Of a stretch of 64,000 bases of DNA, positions 1 through 10,733 are shown piece after piece. The translations under genes and the position numbers were made by a program. Where the stretch lies: positions 9,443,961 to 9,507,960 of the forward strand of contig OZ025258.1 in the NCBI GenBank assembly GCA_964019135.1, given 5' to 3'. The notes under the pieces were generated by a model. The model made no database searches and was not told the origin of the DNA. It saw only the letters and a list, made by a program, of their open reading frames with translations. Origin of the DNA: Arenicola marina (Eukaryota; Annelida; Polychaeta; Arenicolidae). Positions within the stretch are counted from its first letter, which is position 1, and every line of letters starts with the position of its first letter.

Positions 1-728
1 AAAGTAGGCTATGTTCAAGAATAGATTGTGGGCAAATGGCTGCAGGAAAGAGCTGGAAAGAGGGGACTTGGTGTTAAGACATATTTGAAGTGTACAGGCA
101 AACTTTGATTAGCCCCAAGATGTGGAACGCATAGGAGCGCAAAGCCTATGAATGAGGCCCCCATCCCTGAGCTGGTCGCCATCTTGCCTTCTTGTCCAAA
201 GTGTACCCTCCACCCCTCCCTAGTGGCCGAAATGTCCAGCAGCCAAAACATCCAGCGGCCCAAGCGGGCATACACCTAAGCCCCAACCCTCCTGGTGACT
301 GATGACAGTGGTGCATGTGAAGTTATTAACTGAGTCAGTACCTGACTAGAACTGAGAGTACTGGCGGCTGTATAGATATACTTAATGAGTAGGCAGGTAT
401 CTGCCTCAGATCCAACACCATCCAAACTTTTAGGTATCAGGCACCAGTTCCCATGCTTACCGACCGTGCAACATCATTGAAGATACTCAATGGATAATAT
501 CGTAAAATTTGTGTTTATTTGCTATTACATGAACCATCATTCTTAACCGTTACACATATGAGGCTTTGGCTTTACCCAGGTAAAACAGAAGAGATAGCAG
601 CTAATGCTATACTATACACTGATAGTGGCTACTAAGGTGGGTGAAAGGCTAGTGAAAATGTAAAAGCCAACAAAAACTAATGAACTGTAGTCTAACTGTT
701 ACTGATACTTTTCCTTTCTTTATTGCAG
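1..728. other. Intron or upstream flank of the VPS9 gene
   Basis: I see no exon here. The stretch ends in a polypyrimidine tract and TTGCAG just before 729, so it is probably intronic. The ATG-initiated ORF on the minus strand at 15-275 has no family features. Confidence 0.4.
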
Positions 729-3700
729 GAGACATTTCCAGCAACTTTTGAAGAAGCACAGCAGAAATGCCATGTGATATGTATCCCACAGGCTGCATCT
801 CTCAGAAATGTAGACATCGATCAGAAATTTATAGGTAAATAGTAAATATCTTAATGACTACATTCATCAAGTCTTCTCTGCTCCTCAGGGTTATCTGGTT
901 GTCTAGTCCTTCTTCCAGTTATGACCATTTGAAGAGAATTGATGAGAAAAATCTCAGAAAGGGTGACCTATGATGCAGTTATTGCCATATATGTTTATCC
1001 TATATTTTGATTTATCCTTATATGAACGTATTATGAAAAGCAAGATGTTTGATGTGGTTTTGACCAACCACTTGGAGTGGTTTTCACCATATCTGTAACA
1101 GGTTTTTGGTGTAATTTCTATGTTATATATCATTGAAGTACCCTGCTGATTCTTTTTGTTCCTTATAGATACCCATATTCTGCAGCCATCTCCATTTTTC
1201 AAAGGGTGAGTGTCATGTCGTGCTACCTTACTTCTATTTAGTAAATAGTATGGGAAACAGAAATTATTCTCTTTCAGAGGCTCTGATTTTCATAAAATTA
1301 TTACTACAAGCAAATGAACATTGGCCATTCATTCATTCAGTTCTCTGGTGCCATTATCACCCGATATGGTCATCCTAATTTACACATGTTCTTTCACAGA
1401 GAGTTCATCACTAGTGACGCGGATAGCAGCGGCAAAATACACATTGAGAACAATGTGATCGAGATTGGAGAAGGTTAGTTTTAGATTCCTCTACAGTACG
1501 GTGGTCCCTGAATTATACGACCAAAAAGACCCTATAATGAAGGGAAGTCGTATAATAAAGGGTTCTCCCTAGATAAGCTATCTAAGTTCAAGCATTATAA
1601 CATGCGAAAGTCGAACCATAAAAGATTGTTTGAATCTATGTTTTAGCACACTCAAACGATGTGGCGATGCTGATAACCAGATCTCCAGCTCTGTGTGGTT
1701 TAAATGGCTTGGCCTGCACCCTCCAGGCATTGTTGATTGATGCAATTAGTTAGACAACCCTACACATATCAGTTTTACACAAAGGTGTGAATAACAATGA
1801 TACACACTGTTGCACTAGCGTCTAAACAGCCAGTCAGCTTACACAAGTTGTTATTTGCTGAGGGCTAATCAGGTGCGACTTGACTGCCTAACAATGGCAT
1901 TGGATTATGTGCCGGTCGTATAACTGGCCCAAACATCTGTCGTAAGTCACTTTAGCGAGGGAGTCGCACAATAACTGGGCTCAAACATGTAAAGTGTCCC
2001 TACATGGCCAAAAACTCGTATAACAGCGTAAGTCCTATATAATGAAGGGAATGTATAATGCAGGGACTACTGTACCGGAATGTGTGGGTGAAATACCTGT
2101 GACAGATATGGTTAGAGAGTAAAGTATCGCTATTGATTGAGACTTAATTGATCTGGGTTAAATATTGTGTGGAGATGAATCGAGCTAGGGATCGGAATTA
2201 ACAATTGATCAAAATGACAGCGATCCTTTTTATATATAACTGCATATTTTAGTACATTTGTAACTCAATTATAAGATTAAGTAAAATACAGTTGTGCATT
2301 GCTTGATTACTGGATAAAGATTGTCAGAAACAGAGATTTATACATTTCCTGGAATTGTACGTGTCCCATGTTACCTTCTATTATGCACCAATAGCGAGGT
2401 CGCTCTTTCTGTCACTTTAGGATTAAGTGATAAGACAATTCAGAAGATTCTCGCGGAAGAAATTGGATACAATAAGGTACTATTATACAGTTGTTTTATG
2501 GCGGAACATGTAACGATAAACTACAATGTAGAAAATATAACTAAGATATTACATGTAACAATAAACTACAAAGTGGAAAATATTACTGAAACAGGTTCTT
2601 TAATGTGTATGTAACACTAGGAAGCTCTCTTTATTATGCTATCAAATATTTCTATTTTCAATTATTATATATGAATTAATGCTCCGTGGACGTTATATTA
2701 TGGAGTAACTTGACCGTTTTTACAGTCAATTTCTTGTTTTAAAGAACATTATACACTATTATAATGATAACGCTAAGTTTCTTTTTTTGCAGCAATCGAA
2801 GATGTTTAAAATCTACGTAGTCGAGAGACCTCTGTTTAGTCTTTCACACAACAATCGGGTACATTATTTTAATAATATATACACCTCAGACTGTATTTAC
2901 TACAAAACGTATAATTAATTCTTAAGCTCTTATGCATATACATGGAAATATGTATCTGGGCTCGCGCTAGGATATTTTTTTCATTAGCCAATTTGGCTAA
3001 TTCAGTGGAAAAACATTAGCCAAAATTAGCCAAATATTTGTTGAGGATTTTCTGGTTCCATTTGTTGAAAAAAACATGAATAAAAATGTGTTTGTAGTTG
3101 AAATTTTATATTCGCCATTTTGGCGAGTGTCCAGGAAGTTCTTATCGCCAAATCCCGAATTTTCTCGCCAAATGGCTATTGGCGAATGCTAACGCGAGCC
3201 CAGTGTATAAAGTAAAAATTGTGTAAAGTATAATGAATGAAATACCATGCTAAAAACCATATTAAAATTGTGCAGAACCAACAAAACCTATTTGGTGGTT
3301 CCTTCTTAAAGCTAAGCCAAGCTCAATTTGACTGCTTACTCTCTTCAGGCTATTTCTTAAGCAAGCTAAGCCTTTCATTTTCCGTCTTTGCGTCACTGTG
3401 CTATACTTACAATGGTTACAATATGATTGGCCTTGGCTATATTTACAATGATTAAAACATGATTGACCCTGGCCGTGTTTTCAGAGTGATAGCGAGGAGG
3501 TCCTGAGTGGGTCACGTGGTTTGGCGGATGTGGCCCACACGCCTGTCTCCTCATTTGTCGAGTAAGTAATACAAACTGTGAGATAAGATGAGACATCAAA
3601 GATGAGAAACTTGAAACAAAACCGAAGATTTAGCAGTTACATGTATAGGTTATTGCAGATGATCCACATCATTTGGAGTTGATATGGAGATAAGCTATTA

Positions 3701-6700
3701 ATTTATATGACGAAGTGAGCGGTATGATATTGAATATATGTGTAACGGTGATTGAAACTAGTTTCCGCTAGAGGGATCACCCCTTTTGGTCGTGGGTTCT
3801 CCCGCTAGAGATTAGACCGACCTCCACCGTTACATATGCTAGAATGCGATCTGTATGATCGTGTACGCTGTGAGTTAAGAGCAACGCCAAGAAAATAATT
3901 CTTAGTGATTTTTTTTCTTTGCAGGTGTATTAAATTCCTGGAACACTTCCAAGAGTGTGAGCGGGTAAGGGACTGATGCTGGTATAGCATTTTTTATTGG
4001 CGATATATGGTCAGTAAGAAAAACGCTGATGGCAATAATGACTAGACATGACCTGGACAATGTTTCGTACCATATATGTATTGATCTTTAACTGTTGTTT
4101 TGTTTAATAATTATGTTAGCTTCATTTATTATTCTTTCACATTAACCATGTTTATCCAGATGTTTCATTAATATGTTACAAATAGTGGTGTTCCTGTAAT
4201 ATTGTAAGTTTAGCCACAGTTTTTTGTGGCATGTGTTTAATGGTAATGCAGTCACACGTACCCTGCTGTGACGTGGTGTGACGTGTTTAATAGTAATGCA
4301 GTCACACGTACCCTGCTGTGACGTGGTGTGCTCACGTGTCTTCCAGGCGCTGCAGAGGGTGGAGGAGGAGACGAAGTTGTTCTGTGACAACTACATGATG
4401 GTTCACGGTTACCTTGATGACGCCAAGACTCAAGTACATCGGCTTTACCAAGAGTGCTGTAGGGTGAGTGTTGAACGCACGTTTTGTGCTAAGTAATTTC
4501 TATGTTATGTCATCACCATTCCTCAAGCTACTTATACCTCTGCAAGCGTATTTAGTCATCATGATGGCTTTAATGAGCTATGCAGCATTCTACAAAAAAT
4601 GGAACTGAAATATAGTTTAAAAAGTGGTGAAGTTTTATATCTTTTATCACGCCTTTTGGGGGCTTGTTTTTGCAGATCTTCCTGAACTCTCTGAATCCAA
4701 GTCTCAAATCTGACGTCAGAGTCAATAACAACGTCGCGCGCAGCATTGAAAGGTAAGCCACGGTCACGAGACGTCACAGCAGGCACTAAACACTGAGGGC
4801 AAGGGCGCAAACCCATCGACCTGCGTGACAACGAAACCAAAACGACACTGAAGGTGTGAGACCAGTGACCAACCTAACTCTTTGTGGATAATTTCGCTTT
4901 TATTCGAGACCGCGAAATTATATTCCGTTTTTTTTGTCAACATGTTTGACGCGTTCGCTGGGGTTGAGCCATGTTGAAAAAAAAAACGGAATATAATTTG
5001 CCTTTCAGAAAAGGTTATTCACACATTAAATTGAATAATTTTTAATAACTGCTCCTACCGGTAATCAGGGATCATGCTGTGGACTGTGTGACACAAGTAT
5101 AAGGTTGGTGATGGAGACATAATGTCTCTGTGGTGCAACCTTAAAATAAAATATTAATTTCGACTTGTCAAACGAACCACGTGGCTGTCCAGTTTCATTC
5201 TAGGACGCGTCCACCGGAAGTTGTTCCCCATCGTGTGTAAGGAGTGTAAGAACAAGGATCAGGCGCTGAACTCCAAGCTGCGGCAGCTGCGCCAGTGTCC
5301 GCCGTCCGTCCTCGGCATCAGGCGCGAACTGTGCTGCCCTCTGCCGTCGGCGGTATGTACCATATGGCTTCCGAGTGTTCTCTATGGGGAGCCTCCCTAG
5401 CTCAGTCAATAAGCAGGTTGAGCTGCAGATCTACAGGTCGTAGGTTCGAACCCTGGGCCCGTATTCATAATCCCCTCGTAAGGTATGCACGAAAAGTGTA
5501 TTTTAGCCTCACCAGCTCGTTGTGGTGGTGTTCACGATTAAGAAATCTTCTTCAATATGATTCTAGCACTTTCTTAATTTAAAAAAATCTCTTCTTGGGT
5601 GACTACTTATACATTTTGGACTTCATAATCGCTCGCCAAATCTTCCACTTAGCGCTAAGTCTAGTGACGTAGCCTGAGTGGCGATTATAAATACGGCCCC
5701 TGGAACCTGTACCTGGGGCAAGTTTCATTATCCCGCGAGGTTTTTTGACCCAATTTAGACTTCATGTGCACAAAAGTGACCCAAAACACCGATATATTTC
5801 AGTTCTGTTTGCTGCGTACATGCGTTAATTGATCAAATGTTGGGTTATATTATTGCGTATAAGGGTTCCTTTTGTGAAGAACGACCGACTGAATAAACGT
5901 CTGGCGCGCCGGTTGTGCAATTAAAATATTAAAATTATATTCAAAGCATTACCCGCCACATTAACTGTCTGCTTGAAATAGTTATTGTAGACCTGCAACA
6001 TCTGAGCTTGTCCGTATCGTTCCAGGTTGAAGAATTCTCTAAGCTTGATGGGTACCATACGCCACTGGAGAAAATGATGTGTTTAAAGGTGACAATGGTG
6101 AGTACTAGATTTCGAGAAATTCTATTGATGTAACCCGAACCATTCGTACTAAGCATATATCACTTTGTCGCAGTCGAATAGCATGTTCGTTCTCTGCTTG
6201 CATGTCCCATTTGGTCTCGCGTAGATATGTTGTATCTACGTCTTATGGGTGACCGATCTTTGGGGTATGTTAGCATATAAGCAGCGGATTGGGCCGATAT
6301 TACGGCCTGGTGAAGATTGTTCCAGTTATACATACATTCCAAAGGTCATGTCTCTGTTTGTCTTTCATTCTATAGGACAGAATAACATCGGAAATCAACG
6401 CCCATGTTATCGAGAAGTGTACAGAATCAGACAAAGGTGGGAGAAGGCGGTGGTCGCTGATCTAGGTCTTACCGTATAACTGCAATAAAATAATCTTGTG
6501 AAATATCATGTTTCATTCAACCCCATTTCCTTGTCCCCGTTGCCCCAGGTTGGTGCTCATGTGTGCTATAGTGGCACGAACTATTTTTGACGTAATCATC
6601 AATATGTGTCATTCGGTAAGTAATCACATTCCGTGTACATTAAATGACACAAATAGTTGTTTTTAGCAATGTCGATGATAACAGAGGTATTAGCTGGGTT

Positions 6701-9700
6701 ACGGCGTATATCAGGTCACATGACCTAGATCTGGTTTTACCTTCCAGAGTTACCCTGCCTCACCTCCGATGATTACATCCCACTCATTGTAAGTAATACC
6801 CAGATTTACCCCCACCGCACCCTATATATGATATATATATATATATACCCCAAGTATCTATTTCACGTCACCTTATATATTTCCTGATCGAAGCGTGGCT
6901 GATGTCAACCTGGTAGCAGACGCACTAACGTGAACTATTCCACTTCCGGTGACAGTTCGGACTTTATATACGATATACGAAAAGCGTCTTACATATAGAT
7001 GTTTATCTATTATTTACCTCATTATACTTCATCACGCAGACAGTTGATAACACGTGCAGCTGAAAACACACAATTATATTGCTTTTTTTTCTTCAAAATG
7101 TGACGTGTTTACTCAACTCATCCGTTTTGGACTCCTCCTCCACCCACCCTCCCCTGCCCGCCTCCCCTAACCTCCTCCCATGTCTGACTCCTCCTGCACC
7201 TCCCTCCCGCCCACCCTCCCCTACCCACCTACCCTACCCTCCTCCCATGTCTGACTCCTCCTGCACCTCCCTCTCTTCCACCCTCCCCTACCCACCTCCC
7301 CTACCCTCCTCCCATGTCTGACTCCTCCTGCCCCTCTCTCCCTCCCACCCTCCCCTACCCACCTACCCTACCCTCCTCCCATGTCTGACTCCTCCTGCAC
7401 CTCCCTCTCTCCCACCCTCCCCTGCCCGCCTCCCCTACCCTCTTCCCATGTCTGACTCCTCCTGCACCTCCCTCCCTCCCACCCTCCCCTACCCTCCTCC
7501 CATGTCTGACTCCTCCTGCCGCTCCCTCCCTCCCACCCTCCCCTACCCATCTATCCTACCCTCCTCCCATGTCTGACTCCTCCTGCACCTCCCTCCCTCC
7601 CACCCTCCCCTACCCACCTCCCCTACCCTCCTCCCATGTCTGACTCCTCCTGCACCTCCCTCCCTCCCACCCTCCCCTACCCACCTCCCCTACCCTCCTC
7701 CCATGTCTGACTCCTCCTGCACCTCCCTCCCTCCCACCCTCCCCTACCCACCTACTCTACCCTCCTCCCATGTCTGACTCCTCCTGCGCCTCCCTCCCTC
7801 CCACCCTCCCCTACCCACCTACTCTACCCTCCTCCCATGTCTGACTCCTCCTGCACCTCCCTCCCTCCCACCCTCCCCTACCCACCTACCCTCGTCTGGA
7901 TGCAGGTGTTGGTGCTGTCCCGGAGTGAGGCCGTCCACATACAGAGCAACATTCACTACATGGAGAACTTTCACTGGAGCACTCGCTCAACGGACGACCT
8001 CAAGTGAGGCTCCCTGTCTATTGTCATATCACACGTAGAGATGTCCTCACCCATCAACCGCCGATTATCTAACTCAGATGGTGTCTTGGTTGGCCTGATA
8101 TTGTTTACTTTATAATATACAATTTATTATTATTCATACAGTGGTTTTATTGCACTCCTTATCCGTAGTACCATGCTTACATGTTGTCTGATCAAATGGT
8201 TGAACCGTTTATTAGAAATGTGTCGTATATGATTTATGATTAATGTGATTTATGGGTTCAGACACTAGGGCTATTTTAGTATGTTATGATGAGTAACTTG
8301 CACGGTAGCCACTCTATTTTCTGCTGCTACAGCTACAGCATGGTGACAGTTGCACTGTATTCTATAGCCACTCTATTTCCTGCTGCTACAGCTACAGCAT
8401 GGTGACAGTTGCACTGTATACTATAGCCACTCTATTTCCGGCTGCTACAGCTACAGCATGGTGACAGTTGCACTGTATACTATAGCCACTCTATTTCCTG
8501 CTGCTACAGCTACAGCATGGTGACAGTTGCACTGTATACTATAGCCACTCTATTTCCGGCTGCTACAGCTACAGCATGGTGACAGTTGCACTGTATACTA
8601 TAGCCACTCTATTTCCTGCTGCTACAGCTACAGCATGGTGACAGTTGCACTGTATACTATAGCCACTCTATTTCCCGCTGCTACAGCTACACCATGGTGA
8701 CAGTTGCACTGTATACTATAGCCACTCTATTTCCGGCTGCTACAGCTACAGCTTGGTGACAGTTGCACTGTATACTATAGCCACTCTATTTCCTGCTGCT
8801 ACAGCTACAGCATGGTGACAGTTGCACTGTATACTATAGCTACTCTATTTCCCGCTGCTACAGCTACACCATGGTGACAGTTGCACTGTATACTATAGCC
8901 ACTCTATTTCCTGCTGCTACAGCTACAGCATGGTGACAGTTGCACTGTATACTATAGCCACTCTATTTCCGGCTGCTACAGCTACACCATGGTGACAGTT
9001 GCACTGTATACTATAGCCACTCTATTTCCGGCTGCTACAGCTACAGCATGGTGACAGTGCAGGCGGCCATTCAATACGTGATGAACACAGACGTTCGCAG
9101 ACTGGCGAAGGCGGGGGAGGATGTGAAGGACGCCGAGGCTATTGAGGTACGTGATGGAGTCAATGTATCCAATACATTATAAGGTTTTTCTATCTGTAAA
9201 AAAAAATGTAATTTTGCTTTGGGCACTGATGGATTATTACATGTAAAATATCTTACGATGATGGTGGTAACTGTTGTAATATAATGTATTGTGCCTGTTA
9301 ACGCCATCCCGCCTACAACTTTTTGCCCCGTCTAACTGATTCAGTATCCGAGCCAAGCAAAGCCTCGAGAGATGGTTCTTACTAAAAGCTGGATTTATCT
9401 TCTTGCAGAAGGACAACAGGATGCACCGTTCTCTGCACGCCGCTTCCGCCCACACGTCAGAAACATCCACTGGACGAGTAGACAGAGAACTAGAAAGGTA
9501 TCCTGTGATCGCGTCGCTTGCTTGTGGGTAAATAAATAAGACTTGATTAGGGATACAATAGGCGCTCTAGGGGAGGTTGGGGAGTTTTAAGAAGTATTGC
9601 TTGGCATGACGCAAACAGAAACTGGGTGTTTCCGTAGCGTTTCTAATATACGGACTTAAGATAGTATAGTTTCTTCCCGCGCGTTTGAAAGTGAAGTAAG

Positions 9701-10733
9701 TAGATCTATGAAATGCATCAACTTGTCTATATTTAAGCCCTTTGTACAGTCTTGTACTGCCAAGAGGCTCATTAACACGTATAATAATCAATGTCCATTC
9801 AAAGTTATTGTGTAATGTGTCGAAGTTCATTCTACATGATAATTCGAAATTTGTTGGATCGCGTATTATATTATTTTGCTTTTATGATTAACCTGTCAGC
9901 CATATTGTCTTCTTGTGCGCAGAATAACTAGAATATTGGACGCTCCAACCCGAGACTTCATAGACGCTAACCGAGCCTCCGGGATTCACAACACTAGAGG
10001 TGAGATGTCTGCGGTGTTCGGGGTCATAGCGCTAGAGGTCAACCGTCTGGCCCCGACATAATATTCAAAGGTAACATTAGCTTTCGGGGTCATAACGCCA
10101 GAGGTCAGACGTCAGGCAAACACCTCAAGACGTAGCTTCTTGATGTGTGATAAACTTACCTAGGCTTTCCAATCAAATTCCAATCTTTGTTTTTGTGTGA
10201 CATTCCTTCAGACGCTGGCATGTCAAGGTCATTCCATGCTGGCGATGGTCCTCAAGGTCAGAATAGAGGTCAAGAAGGCGCAGCTGCGGGACTTGGGTAA
10301 GTGAAAGACACTTCTGGCACCGAAAGAAAATGTTGCCATCGTAATGTTTGAGGGCGGCATTAAGTACTGTCGTCAATCTTAGCTGCTTGTGTTAATATAT
10401 GGTTCACATATTTATTTTTGTATGGCATAAGATCCCCGTTCAAAATTTATAAACTTATGTACATACTAAGGTATGTGTGAACGCTTTGGCACAGTATGTT
10501 CCTGGCTCAAGCGTAGCCCTGTAAACTCGCTCAAGTGAGTATGGTCCCTTCTCTGTTGATCAATTGTAAGTGACATTTTGGCCGGAAAATACATATGCAA
10601 CTTTAAAAGAAATATCTCTCGTCCCCCTCCTGCCAACTTATGTTGTATGTTACTTTTTGCCTTTCTTTGTAGAGCGTTCCTCTCTTCACTGCGGGATGAA
10701 CCTGCTCACTGCTCTCACGGCAAACAAACCTGA
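729..10733 (+). CDS. VPS9-domain Rab GEF, ANKRD27/VARP-like N-terminal half (5' end missing)
   Basis: Nineteen exons join in phase: 729-834, 1402-1473, 2328-2476, 2793-2858, 3485-3561, 3925-3964, 4347-4463, 4676-4752, 5193-5352, 6026-6097, 6376-6449, 6549-6615, 6750-6788, 7906-8003, 9041-9146, 9409-9497, 9923-9999, 10212-10296 and 10673-10733, giving 543 codons and a TGA stop. VPS9 domains activate Rab5-family GTPases on endosomes. The VPS9 core is visible as LVLMCAIVARTIF, then LTSDDYIPLIVLVLSR, then NIHYMENFHW, then YSMVTVQAAIQYV, matching the family pattern of an acidic DD, a hydrophobic helix and an N-x-x-Y-[IM]-x-x-F motif. The upstream part (CHVICIP, then IHIENNVIEIGE) resembles my memory of the ANKRD27 N-terminus. 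No ankyrin repeats follow, and the 3' exons are the least certain. The start codon lies left of the window. Expression and the exact 3' end are inferred. Confidence 0.75.
1499..2072. mobile_element. MITE, Tc1/pogo-like, TA flanked
   Basis: Terminal inverted repeats of about 20 bp (consensus CRGTRGTCCCTGMATTATAC) face each other at the two ends, and TA lies immediately outside each (1497-1498 and 2073-2074). The interior has subterminal copies of GTATAA/AATGAAGGGA motifs and no transposase. TA flanks fit the Tc1/mariner/pogo superfamily. It sits in a VPS9 gene intron. Confidence 0.65.
2328..2476 (+). CDS. VPS9 gene exon that resolves the reading phase
   Basis: The exon lies between TTGTCAG and AAG|GTACTA. 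Exon 1402-1473 leaves one base over and exon 2793-2858 needs none, and only this 149-bp exon (2+147) joins them. It encodes a hydrophobic stretch (VRVPCYLLLC) followed by SDKTIQKILAEEIGY. No stop occurs in this frame. The 5' splice site is a weak match. Confidence 0.65.
2956..3203. mobile_element. MITE with 15-bp TIRs and TGTAT target duplication
   Basis: The ends read CTGGGCTCGCGCTAG and, inverted, CTGGGCTCGCGTTAG. TGTAT directly flanks both ends (2951-2955 and 3204-3208). The 248-bp interior contains internal repeats of TTAGCCAAAT and TCGCCAAAT and no ORF. Confidence 0.7.
3741..3834. mobile_element. Short MITE with TGTAACGGTG ends
   Basis: TGTAACGGTG at the left is mirrored by CACCGTTACA at the right. 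TATG lies outside both ends. The interior GCTAGAGGGATCACCCCTT is shared with the element at about 39.7 kb, so they form a family. Confidence 0.6.
4228..4340. repeat. Two-copy duplication in front of a VPS9 gene acceptor
   Basis: A segment of about 57 bp containing TAATGCAGTCACACGTACCC and GCTGTGACGTGGTGTG occurs twice in tandem, ending just before the acceptor at 4346. It is a small version of the intronic arrays described elsewhere. Confidence 0.75.
4916..4998. repeat. Inverted repeat (hairpin)
   Basis: AATTATATTCCG followed by a T run is mirrored by an A run and CGGAATATAATT, with CAACATG/CATGTTG continuing the arms inward. It could be a MITE remnant; no target duplication was recognised. 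Confidence 0.55.
5193..5352 (+). CDS. VPS9 gene exon, upstream acceptor chosen
   Basis: Two AG dinucleotides are possible acceptors, at 5191-5192 and 5202-5203. Only the first is in phase with exon 4676-4752 (two bases left over) and keeps the frame open. It gives a basic, Cys-containing segment (VHRKLFPIVCKECKNKDQ) leading to the helical region before the VPS9 core. The donor is GCG|GTATGT. Confidence 0.7.
5387..5795 (+). mobile_element. tRNA-headed SINE, interrupted by a MITE
   Basis: The head (5387-5454) has pol III-type boxes: TAGCTCAGTC (A-like) and GGTTCGAACCC (B box). The tail (5701-5795), with ACCTGGGGCAAGTTTCAT, GACCCAATTTAGAC and GTGCACAAAAGTG, matches the body of the SINE at 27213-27405. 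The MITE at 5455-5700 separates head from tail. The element sits in a VPS9 gene intron. Confidence 0.7.
5455..5700. mobile_element. MITE nested in a SINE
   Basis: GGGCCCGTATTCATAATC at the left end is an imperfect inverted copy of GATTATAAATACGGCCCC at the right end (16 of 18 match). There is no ORF. It interrupts the SINE between its B box and body; CTGG may be the target duplication but cannot be separated from the ends. Confidence 0.65.
6376..6449 (+). CDS. VPS9 gene exon with ambiguous 5' splice site
   Basis: The acceptor TATAG is clear and the frame reads DRITSEINAHVIEKCTESDK. The nearest donor (after 6436) would shift the next exon into a stop. A donor 13 bases later (after 6449) or 16 bases later (after 6452) keeps phase and adds a few basic residues before LVLMCAIVARTIF. 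I chose 6449; RNA evidence would decide. Confidence 0.5.
7120..7895. repeat. 67-bp CT-rich minisatellite before a VPS9 exon acceptor
   Basis: About eleven copies, spaced 67 bp apart with one 54-bp spacing. Each has a branch-point-like CTGACT, a run of CCTCCC-type pyrimidines and TGCAC, where the true acceptor at 7905 has TGCAG. The array therefore resembles repeats of the branch-point and polypyrimidine segment of the intron. Long ORFs on either strand here are compositional. Confidence 0.85.
7906..8003 (+). CDS. VPS9 core exon
   Basis: This exon encodes VLVLSRSEAVHIQSNIHYM followed by ENFHWSTRSTDDL. It is the most diagnostic VPS9 segment (N-I-x-Y-M-x-x-F). The acceptor GATGCAG lies at the end of the CT-rich array, and the donor is CTCAA|GTGAGG. 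Confidence 0.8.
8303..9048. repeat. 59-bp minisatellite repeating a 3' splice site and exon start
   Basis: Thirteen occurrences of TACAGCATGGTGACAGT lie exactly 59 bp apart (8341 to 9049 for the TGGTGACAG core). The last is the real exon start at 9041. Each unit carries GCTGCTACAG, an acceptor, and the first exon codons. Confidence 0.95.
9041..9146 (+). CDS. VPS9 core exon whose acceptor lies in the last unit of a minisatellite
   Basis: The exon starts inside the last 59-bp repeat unit: TGCTACAG|CTACAGCATGG. It encodes NYSMVTVQAAIQYV (first codon split with the previous exon) and ends ATTGAG|GTACGT. The frame agrees with both neighbours. Every upstream unit carries the same acceptor and first exon bases. 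Confidence 0.8.
10000..10115. repeat. Decayed copies of an exon end and donor
   Basis: After the donor CACTAGAG|GTGAGATGTC come CGCTAGAGGTCAACCGTC and CGCCAGAGGTCAGACGTC at spacings of about 40-70 bp, each preceded by GGGGTCATA. These look like old tandem copies of the exon end plus donor. Confidence 0.5.

Noticed and set aside
4676-5352. Apparent frameshift between two VPS9 exons
   Set aside because: It vanishes when the acceptor at 5191-5192 is used instead of the one at 5202-5203; likewise an extra exon at 2328-2476 and the AG at 6748-6749 repaired other phase conflicts.
5387-5454. Possible tRNA gene (and similar sequences at 27333-27405, 39760-39820, 46640-46745)
   Set aside because: A and B boxes are recognisable, but the acceptor and anticodon stems do not pair convincingly, and each is followed by a family-shared body and tail: SINE heads.
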